Shown here: positions 24,505 through 32,700 of the stretch, piece after piece
Position numbering within the stretch: the first letter of the stretch is position 1
Layout of the letters: each line of letters opens with the position of its first letter
NCBI GenBank assembly: GCA_023954375.1
Contig: JAMLIC010000033.1
Coordinates: 36,316 to 100,315, forward strand
Direction of reading: 5' to 3'
DNA: 64,000 nucleotides
Source of the DNA: Planctomycetota bacterium
GTDB taxonomy: Bacteria > Planctomycetota > J058
Made by a program: the position numbers and the translations under genes
Notes under the pieces: generated by a model
The model's input: only the letters and a program-made list of their open reading frames with translations
What the model was told of the DNA's origin: nothing
The model's database searches: none

Positions 24505-26834
24505 GCCAGGGCCGCCGCGGCGGGCGCGAGGACCAGGCTGGCGAGCACGCCCGTCCCGACGGTGAGGCCGACGGCCCGCAGCACGGGCGCGGTCGAGAGC
24601 GCGAGGAGGCCGAAGGCCAGGAGCGTCGTCGCGCAGGAGAGTGACGTCGCGAGGAGCGTCGCGGGGAGGGCGTCGTCGTCGGGCGGCCGCTCGGCGAGGA
24701 ACACGCCGTAGTCGACCCCGAGGCAGAGGACGAGGAGCGCCGCGACGAGGTGCATGAGGTGCAGCGCCTCGCCCAGGAGCGCCAGCAGGCCCAGGGCGGC
24801 GCCCGCCGCCAGGAGCGCCGGCGCCACGGCGGCCAGCGCCGCGCGCGGCCGGCGGTGGCGCCACAGCACGAGGAGGAGGATCGCGGCCACGCCGCAGCCG
24901 ACGACGCGCAGGGCGCGCCCGCGCACCTGCGCCTGGCCCCGCGCCAGCCACGCGCGCTGGTCGAAGACGTCGACGCCCTCGACGTCGCCCAGCGCCGCCT
25001 CGACGCGCGGCAGGTCGGCGTCCACGAGATAGATGAGGACCGCCTCCTCGCCGTCGAGCGTGGTCCTGAACGGCCGCACCAGGTCGGCGAGCGGCGACGC
25101 CAGCACGTCGTCGACGGTCAGCGGCGCGGGGGCCTCGCCGAGCGCCGCGAGGCCCGGCGCGAGGCGCTCCGCGCGGATCCCCTCCGCGGCGAGGGCCGCG
25201 GCCAGGCGCGCCGGGAGGGTCGGGTCGGCCAGGTGCGCGAGCGCCCGCGCCTGGACCTCGCGCGAGGGCACGACCCCGCGCAGCGAGCGGTAGCCGGCGA
25301 GGCCGCCCTCGGCCACGAGGCGGTCGAGGCGGGCCGCCGCGGCCTCGCCCCGGCGCAGGGCCGCCTCGACGTCCGGCCCGCGGGCGACGACCAGGCGCGC
25401 CCCGTCCACGCGGCTCACCTGCGCGCGCACGCGCGCCTCCTCGGCCAGGAGGTCGCGGTCGAGGGGCTGGAGCGCGGCCGGGTCGTCGGTCTAGCCGGCC
25501 CGCGAGAGCCCCGCGGCCGCGAGCGCCGCGGCGACGAGCGCCGGCGCGAGCGCCAGCCGGGGGCGGGCGCGGAGCGCCGCGAACGCGGCGGCGCAGGCGC
25601 GCGCGGCGCCGCGCTGCAGCGGCGTCGGGTCGGCGGCGGGCGGGAGCAGCGCCGGGACCAGCCAGCGCGTGGTCGCCAGCGCCGCGAGCACGCCGGTCGT
25701 CGTGAAGAGGCCGACCTCCCTCAGCCCGGGGAAGCCGGAGAAGGCGAGGCCGCCGAGGCCGACCACGGTCGTGAGCCCCGCCAGGCGCAGCCCCGGCCAC
25801 ACCGCCCGCGCGGCGGCCAGCGGGCCGCCACGAGGCGTCAGGGCGTGGTGGGTCATCACGTGGAGCGGGTGGTCGATGCACACGCCGATCAGCGTCGCGC
25901 CGAAGGCGAGCGTCAGCCCGTGCACCTGCCCGTGCAGGACGAGCACGGCGCTGGCGCCGGCGAGGAGGCCGACGACCACCGGAGCGGCCGACGCGGGCAC
26001 GGCGCGCGGCGAGCGGAAGAGGACGAGCAGCAGGACCACGATCGCCGCGGTCGAGGCGGCCGAGATCCGCGCCACGTCGGCGCGGATGCTCCGCTCGGCC
26101 GCGACGGCGAACGGGTGCACGCCGCTGCGCTCGAGCGCGAGCGGGGCCCCGAGCGCCGCCGACAGCCGCGCCCGGTGGGCCTCGAGCCGGGCGAGGAGCG
26201 GCCCGGCGCTGGCCGTGTCGAACGGCGACGCCACCGTGCCGACGAGCAGGACCGCCGCCCCGCCGTCGGGCGTGAGGAGGCGGCCCTGGTGGACGCGCAG
26301 CCCGTCGCCGCCAGCGGCCTCGAGGCGCTCGAGCGCCCGCGGGAAGGCGAGCAGCGGGTCGTCGGGGAGGAGCCGCTTGACGAGCGGCGCCGTCGGCAGC
26401 TCGAGCTGCCGGCGGACCTCCTTCGCGTGCGCGCGGAGCCCCTCGTCCGACAGCAGCGCCGGCAGCTCGTCGTCGGGCGCGACCGAGATCAGCGCCGCCC
26501 GGCGCGGGAAGAGGAGGGCGTGGACCTCCCGCTCGACGTCGGCGGCGACGCCGCCCTTGACCCACGACACGGCCGGGTCGCCCGCGAGCGCCTCCTCCAG
26601 CGCCGCGCCGGCGCGGGCGGCGAGGTCCGGGTCGACCGCCCCGCCCGGCCGGACGACGAGGACGAGCGCGCGGGTGAGCTCGGACTCGGCCAGCGCCCGC
26701 GCCAGCCGCGCGGCGCGCGCGTCGTCGCCGAGCGCCAGGAAGGCCGTGACCTCCGTCGTCACCTGCAGCCGCGCGCCGACCAGGGCGCCGAGGCCCGCGA
26801 CCACGAGGGCCAGGGCGGCGACGCGCCCGCTCAC
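24459..26834 (-). pseudogene. MMPL/RND-family exporter interrupted by one in-frame TAG codon
   Basis: From GTG 26834 the frame runs 447 codons, meets TAG at 25493-25491, then continues in the same frame for 343 residues to TAG 24459. The joined product (about 791 residues) is the normal size of an MMPL exporter of the aryl-polyene type, with two matching halves: a signal-anchor helix, a large external loop and a five- to six-helix bundle each (GVCIDHPLHVMTHH and LGVDYGVFLAERPP are equivalent segments). Text after the stop (DDPAALQPLDRDLLAEEARV) is the expected start of the second external loop. GAGGAG precedes GTG 25430 by 6 nt, so the second half could be translated alone. The start overlaps the LolA stop (GTGA). 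Confidence 0.8.
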
Positions 26835-27457
26835 CCGCCGCGCCCGGGCAGCCGGAACACCCGGGCCGCCTCGTCGGGGCCGTAGCGGCGCGCGGCGTCC
26901 ACGCCCGAGAAGGTGGTGAGCGTCTCGTCGCCGCCGACCTCCACCAGGCGCATCCTCGTGAGCACGACCCCGCGCCCCCGGAGCTCGAGCCGCTCGATCG
27001 CGTCCTTGAGCGGCGAGGCGCGCGGGCGCAGGACGAGGCCCCACGTGTCGTCGTCGCCCTGCGCGTGCTCGAGCTCGAAGATGCGCTCGAGCGCCGGCCG
27101 GTCGCCCGCCAGGACCTTCACGAACGCGTCGACGAACAGCCGCACGACCGGCCGCCGCGCCAGGTCGACCTCGGCGCGCCCGTGCTCGTCGCCGAAGGCG
27201 AGCCGGTCGCCGTCGAGGAGCACCGTCGAGCGCGCCGGGGCCGTCACGTGGCGCGCCAGCCGCCCGGGGGGCTGGAAGTGCAGGGTGCCCTCGCTGACGA
27301 GCGGGGCGTCCAGGAGGGCGAAGCGCTTCTCCTCGTGGAACGCGGCCTCGAGGCCCGGCATGGCGCGGAAGCGCCCGAGCAGGTCGTCGAGCCCGTCGGG
27401 CGCGGCCCGGCCGGGCGCGGGCGCCAGGAGGCCCAGGAGCAGCAGCCACCGCCACAT
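26831..27457 (-). CDS. LolA-like outer-membrane lipoprotein carrier
   Basis: 208 residues from ATG 27457 with a signal peptide (MWRWLLLLGLLAPAPGRAAP). The mature part has the LolA pattern: FHEEKRFALLDAPLVSEGTLHFQPPGRLARHV, then a beta-barrel half with VLLDGDRLAFGDEHG and a conserved-looking WGLVLRPRASPLKDAIERL. It carries lipid-anchored or lipid-like cargo across the periplasm. It is coupled by a 4-bp overlap to the MMPL exporter, the arrangement typical of aryl polyene and similar lipid-export clusters. The acyl-assembly enzymes of such clusters are absent in this window. Confidence 0.82.
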   Translation of the reverse strand: MWRWLLLLGLLAPAPGRAAPDGLDDLLGRFRAMPGLEAAFHEEKRFALLDAPLVSEGTLHFQPPGRLARHVTAPARSTVLLDGDRLAFGDEHGRAEVDLARRPVVRLFVDAFVKVLAGDRPALERIFELEHAQGDDDTWGLVLRPRASPLKDAIERLELRGRGVVLTRMRLVEVGGDETLTTFSGVDAARRYGPDEAARVFRLPGRGG

Positions 27458-27465
27458 GGGCGCCC

Positions 27466-27471
27466 AGCCTA
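27466..27471 (-). promoter_or_regulatory. Candidate -10 element of a leaderless promoter for lolA-MMPL
   Basis: On the minus strand TAGGCT is followed by 8 nt and then ATG 27457, with no Shine-Dalgarno sequence. Confidence 0.45.
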
Positions 27472-27487
27472 CTCCGGCTCGTCGCCC

Positions 27488-27534
27488 CCGCACCGCCCCG
27501 GTGCGGACCCTTTCGCGAAAAGGACTTGCAAGTC
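27488..27534. promoter_or_regulatory. Three adjacent perfect palindromes in a divergent intergenic region
   Basis: CCGCACCG-ccc-CGGTGCGG (27488-27506), TTTCGCGAAA (27511-27520) and GACTTGCAAGTC (27523-27534) lie side by side between the minus-strand LolA start and the plus-strand gene at 27590. This is one of the few AT-containing stretches nearby. The positions suit operator sites or promoter-proximal structure; no regulator is identified. Confidence 0.45.
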
Positions 27535-27589
27535 ACCCCCGACGATGGGTACCCTCCTCCCTGGCTGGCCTGGAAGGGTGGGAGGTCCC

Positions 27590-29572
27590 ATGCGCAGGAG
27601 CACCGTCGTCGCCCTCGCGGGCGCGCTCGTCGTGGGCGCGTTCGTGGCGGGCGTGCGGGCCGACGACTCGATCAACGGCACCTACTCCTTGAGCGGCCGC
27701 GAGAAGTCAGGCGGGCTCGCCGGGTTCTTCGGCCTCGGCCCGAAGGTGACCTCCACGCTCTGGGTGTCGCGCAGCGCCGACGGCACCTACCGCGTGGCGC
27801 GCACGTCGGGCTACTCAAGGGACGGCCACGCGGTCGGGACCCTCACCGGCACCGGCCGCCTCAGCGGCGAGGTCCTCGAGGTGACGTTCCCGCGCACGAC
27901 GGGCATCACCACGGCGCTGTTCGGCGACCGCGTCGACGGGCCCCCGTTCCGGGCGCGCTACACGATCCGGCGCGACGGGCGGATCGACGGCTGGGCCGAG
28001 GCGCCCGCCCGCAACGGCGCCGTGCGCCGCTTCAACGAGAGCGGCCGCCGGGGCGCCGACGCGCCCTGGCCGACGACCTCCAGCGGCGACACGACCCAGC
28101 CGCCGACCACCGAGCCGGGGACGCCGACGACGCCGGGAACGACCGAGCCCGAGCCCCCGACCACGCCCACCACGCCCGACGCTCCGCTGGCCGACGACGT
28201 GCGCGTCGATCGGCCCGTGAGCGGCCGCGTGTTCCTCGTCGGGCAGGCGATCCCGGTCGCGGTCGTCCCGGCCGATGCCAGGCTCCAGATCCAGGGCCAG
28301 GCCCGGCGCGACGGCCAGAACGTCGTGATCACGGCCCCCGGGCAGGTGACCCTCACCGCCACGCACGCCGGCCGCACCAGCGCCGCGGTGACGATCGAGG
28401 GCGTGACGGCCGAGGTGGTCGAGGTGACCGTCGAGCAGACGATCCCGATCCTCGACGCCCGCCCCCCGCACTTCCGCCGCGACGGGCCCACCGAGCCGGC
28501 CGCGATCCTCAAGGACCAGCCGCTCGCGCTGAGCGTGACGCTGCGGGGCGCCAAGGACCTGTCCGAGCCGGCCACCGTGCGCCTCACCGGTCAGAGCGGC
28601 CGGACGCGCTTCGACGCCGAGGTCGCCGTCCAGACCCTCGGGCGCGGCCACGCCGTGAGCGTGGCCTCGACCGCGCCGCTGACCGACGCCGTGGCGGTCA
28701 ACACGCTCGACGTCGCCTGGAAGGTGGCCGACCGCGACGCCGGCAAGACGCCGCTCCGCGTCTACACGCTCTACGGCCGCCCGGTCGAGAACCCCATGCC
28801 GAAGTACGCGCCGGCCGCGCGTCCGGTGCAGCTCGTGACCAAGCTCCACCTCGAGCTGGCCTGCACCTGGGCCGACGGCGCCACGCGCAACGACGGGCGG
28901 GGGATCTGCTTCAAGATCGACAACAACTTCGCCCACCACGTCCACCCGCGCGACTACCGGGGCACGCCGCCCTTCGTCCACGCCTACGCGGAGGGCGCGA
29001 CGCCGCCGATCAACTACCGCGACCTGCCCGGGTCGATCCAGTCGGGCGGCCGGCGCAGCCCGTCCATGGGGATCTACTACCCGCCGCTCGAGCCGCGCGA
29101 GGACTACCAGGAGTACCGCCACTACGCGCGCAACTTCGGCTGGTGGGTCCTCGACAACCCGACCCACACGGGCGGGCGGTGCAACCAGCAGGCGAGCCTG
29201 ATCGCCGACATGTTCGGGACCGTGGGCATCGAGGCGCGCGTCTACTACATCGAGCGCGTCGCCCGCGGCAAGCAGACGGGCCGCCCCATGCGCCGCTACT
29301 ACAAGTCGAGCCGCTCGTCGCGGTCGTGGAACTTCCACGGCGTGACCGAGGCGGTGCTCGAGGGCGGGGTCAAGTGGCTCTACGACGGCTCGGGCTCCTA
29401 CCCGACCCGGATCAACGGCCAGACCGAGGACTTGATGAAGATCCCGAACGGGCCGTTCATCGACTTCTGGCACCCCTGGACCTACGAGGACGTCTACCAG
29501 TCGGTCCCGCAGTCCGACTGGCCCGACACGTGGGAGGGCGTGCCCCTGCAGGCGGGCGAGCGCTACCCGTAG
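27590..29572 (+). CDS. Secreted transglutaminase-like (papain-fold) protein
   Basis: 660 residues from ATG 27590 behind GGAGG, with a signal peptide ending at GVRADD. Residues about 25-145 are a beta-rich domain, about 160-205 a Thr/Pro linker (TTPGTTEPEPPTTPTTP), and about 205-400 Ig-like strands. The C-terminal part has the transglutaminase triad: C531 in GGRCNQQASLIADMFGTVGIE, H583 in SWNFHGVTEA and D599 in KWLYDGSG, at family-typical spacing. It is probably an extracellular peptidase or cross-linking enzyme. It is followed by an intergenic repeat and the giant subtilase fusion. Confidence 0.8.
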   Translation: MRRSTVVALAGALVVGAFVAGVRADDSINGTYSLSGREKSGGLAGFFGLGPKVTSTLWVSRSADGTYRVARTSGYSRDGHAVGTLTGTGRLSGEVLEVTFPRTTGITTALFGDRVDGPPFRARYTIRRDGRIDGWAEAPARNGAVRRFNESGRRGADAPWPTTSSGDTTQPPTTEPGTPTTPGTTEPEPPTTPTTPDAPLADDVRVDRPVSGRVFLVGQAIPVAVVPADARLQIQGQARRDGQNVVITAPGQVTLTATHAGRTSAAVTIEGVTAEVVEVTVEQTIPILDARPPHFRRDGPTEPAAILKDQPLALSVTLRGAKDLSEPATVRLTGQSGRTRFDAEVAVQTLGRGHAVSVASTAPLTDAVAVNTLDVAWKVADRDAGKTPLRVYTLYGRPVENPMPKYAPAARPVQLVTKLHLELACTWADGATRNDGRGICFKIDNNFAHHVHPRDYRGTPPFVHAYAEGATPPINYRDLPGSIQSGGRRSPSMGIYYPPLEPREDYQEYRHYARNFGWWVLDNPTHTGGRCNQQASLIADMFGTVGIEARVYYIERVARGKQTGRPMRRYYKSSRSSRSWNFHGVTEAVLEGGVKWLYDGSGSYPTRINGQTEDLMKIPNGPFIDFWHPWTYEDVYQSVPQSDWPDTWEGVPLQAGERYP

Positions 29573-29600
29573 ACCGTCGACCCGCGGCCTTGCCATCGAT

Positions 29601-29691
29601 CGGACACGGAGGCCACGGAGCTCGAACGGAGGACACGAAGGAGGGAGCTGACCTCCGTGTCCTCCGTTCGCCTTCGTCGCCTTCGTGTCCG
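29601..29691. repeat. Nested imperfect palindrome of the ACGGAGGACACGGAGG intergenic family
   Basis: Inner perfect arms GAACGGAGGACACG (29624-29637) and CGTGTCCTCCGTTC (29656-29669) lie inside outer near-perfect arms CGGACACGGAGG (29601-29612) and CCTTCGTGTCCG (29680-29691). The same word family recurs at 56692-56756. Repeats of this sort, translated by error as TEDTE/SVSSV-type frames, are common between genes in planctomycetes and acidobacteria. It fills most of the 154-bp gap. Confidence 0.75.
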
Positions 29692-29726
29692 CTCTCTTTC
29701 CACTCCCGTCCGGAGCCCCTCCCCCA

Positions 29727-32700
29727 ATGAAGCGAGCGATCGCGCTCTCGCTCCCCGCCCTCGCCCTCTCCGTCGTCCTCCTCGCCCCCCGCTCCGCCGC
29801 GCCGCCCCCGGCCGCACCTGCGGCAGCGGCGCCCGCCCTGCCGCGCGCGCAGGTGGTCGTCGGCCTCGCCGGGCCCGCGGCCGACCTCCACGCCCGCGCC
29901 GCCGCCGCCGCCGCCGCGGTCGAGGGCGGGGTCGTCAGCGTGTGCGCGGACCTCGCCTTCGCCGTGGTCGAGGCGCCCGGCGAGGCGCCGGCGCTGGCGC
30001 GCGCGCTGGCCGCCCGCCCGGGGGTCGCCTGGGCCGAGCCCAACCGCGCGGCGATCCCCGCGGCCGGGCCCGGGCGCTGCACCTGCCAGGGGGGCGGGAC
30101 GGGGCGCCTGGCCCCGGCGCGCGGCGTCCACGACCTGGCCGAGGTGAAGGAGGCGCTGCGCCTGCCCGAGGCGTGGCTCGAGGCGCCGGCGCGCGGCGCG
30201 GGGGTGCTCGTGGCGGTGGTCGACACGGGCGTCGACGCCGCGCTCGAGGCCCTGCGCGACGCGTGCGAGGCGGCGATCGACCTGACCGACCCGGGCGGGG
30301 CGGCGGCCGACGAGCACGGGCACGGGACGGCCATGTCGGCGGTGATCGCGGGCCGCGGCGAGGGCGCCCGCGGCTTCGAGGGCGTCGCCCCGGGGGCGCG
30401 CGTGCTCCCGGTCAAGGTCGCGGACGAGCGCGGGGCGGCGCCGCTCGACCGCGTCGCCCGCGGGATCCTCGTCGCCGCCGAGCGCGGCGCGCGGGTGATC
30501 TACGTGGGCCTGGGCGTGCGCGGCCGCTCGCCGACGCTCGCGGCCGCCGTCGCCCACGCCCGGCGCGCGGGCGCGCTCGTCGTGGCGCCCGCGGGCAACG
30601 ACGCCCTCGACCAGGTGCGCTCGCCGGCGGCCGAGCCCGGCGCGCTGGCGATCGGCGGCCTCGGCGCGCACGAGCGCGCGCTGTCGCTGGCGACGAACCG
30701 CGGCCCCGAGGTGGCCCTGTGGGCGCCGGCCGAGCGGGTGCCGGCGCCCTACCGCGGGCGCGCCTGCTGGCACGAGGGGACGTCGACGGCGGCCGCCCTG
30801 ACGGCCGGGGTCGCGGCGCTCGCCCTCGGCCGCGCGCCCGACCTCGACGCCCCGGCGCTGGCGCGCTGCCTGCAGGCGGGCGGCGCGCCGGTGGCGCAGG
30901 TCGAGCGCACGGTCCTCGCCGAGCGACTCCCGGCCCGCGCCCTCGACGCGCTGGGCGCCGTCCTGCGCGCCGCGCGCGACCACGCCGAGGTGCAGGCCGT
31001 GGCGCGCCTCGCGCCCGCCGTGCCGCAGGCGGGGCGGCCGGCGCGGCTCGAGGTCGTCGTCACCAACGTCGGGCACGCCCCGCTGGCGCGCGTCGACGTC
31101 GACGTCGTGCCGCGCGGGGCGGGCGCGCTCGCCGGCGCCCTGCCCCCGCGCCAGCAGGTCGTCGACCTCGCCCCGGGCGAGGCGCGGACGCTCACGTTCG
31201 CCGTCACCCCCGCCGAGGGGCGGGGCGGCGCGCTCGTCGAGGTGCAGGCCGCGCCGCGCGCCGGCGCGGCCGGGCCGGCGGCGCCGTGCCTGGCCCGCGC
31301 CGTCGCCACCTGGACGGCGACCGCGGCGCCGCGCGCGAGCTTCGCCGTGGCGGGCGTCCGGCTCCTCGACCCGGTGACGGTCGACGCCCCCCTGGCCCGC
31401 TTCGAGGTGGTGGTCGAGAACCGCGGGGCCGCGCCGGGCACCGGCGCCCTCTTCGCGTGCGTCGACGGCGCGGTGGTCGCCGACGAGCGCGTGACCCTCG
31501 CGCCGGGCGAGCGCCGGGCGCGGCAGGTCGTGGCGCCGCTCGCGCCCGCGGCCCTCGCGTCGCCGGTGCAGCTCGAGGTCGCGGCGCTGGTCGAAGGCGA
31601 CCCGCGCCAGGACGACGACGTCGACGCCCTGACGGTCGCCGTGCAGGACCCGAGCCTCCCGCTCGACCCGCTCTACCGGCAGGCGGGGGACATCGACTTC
31701 GCGATCGACGCCCCCTGGCGGGTCGCGGGCGACCGGCCGCACGTGCCCGTGCTCGTGTTCGTGCCGAGCATCGGCCGGCCGAGCCGCTACACGACCTTCC
31801 ACGAGGGCCTGGCCATGCGGCGCGGCGCCTCGCGCCCGACCGACGGCGTGCGGCCGCGCGCGAGGTCCGCCCCGACGCGCGCGGCGGGCGACCTGGTGAC
31901 CTTCACGGCGGCGCACTTCCTCAAGGAGCTCGCGGAGGCGGCGCAGGGCGACGAGGCCGGCGTGCGCCGGTTCTTCGACTCGCTCATGACGTCCGACTTC
32001 GCGATCGACTACTCGCTCTACGCCGTCGGCGCGGCCGGCGGCCGGCGCGGGTTCGAGCTCGCCGCCGGGCGGGCGAAGCAGCTCCCGGGGCTGCGCTGGA
32101 CGGGCTCGTCGCTGGGCAGCGCGATCGCCCGCTCGCAGTGCGCGGTCGCGGCCGGCTACCTGCTGCCGAACCTCGTGCGCGGGCGCCTCGACCGGCGCGT
32201 GGCGATCGACCTCGCCTCGCTCGGGCTGACGACCGCGGCGGTCGAGACCCTGGCCCACGGCGCCGGGCGAGCCGTCGCGCGGACGACGCTCGGCCAGCGC
32301 GCGGTCTCCTTCCTGGCCCGGCACGGGCGCCTCGCGCGGGTCGGCGGCTGGGCCGTGGACGTCGGGCAGCTGGTGCTGATCCTCTACGCCAGCGAGTGGC
32401 TGTCGGAGGCGGTCGAGCGGCCGCTGATCCGCCGCGACGCGCGCCGGGCGCTCGGCCGGTCGTGGGAGCGGCTGCGGGCGGCGACCGCCGGGGCCGACGA
32501 CGCGGAGTTCCAGGCCGCGCTCGACGAGCTCGACGACGCCTTCGAGGCCTACCGCAACCTCTGCGCGCAGGAGCTCGAGGACGCGCTGACGACGCTCACG
32601 CGCGAGCTGCAGGGCGTGTCGCGCAAGCTGCACCAGCTCGACGCGTCGCGCGCGCGGACCGAGGCGATCCCCGAGCGCCTGCGCGAGAGCCGCGACCGCG

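Noticed and set aside
25491..25493. TAG in the MMPL gene as a recoded amino acid (pyrrolysine or selenocysteine)
   Set aside because: Selenocysteine uses TGA, and no pyl genes or other in-frame TAG readthrough case is visible. A mutation or split gene is simpler.
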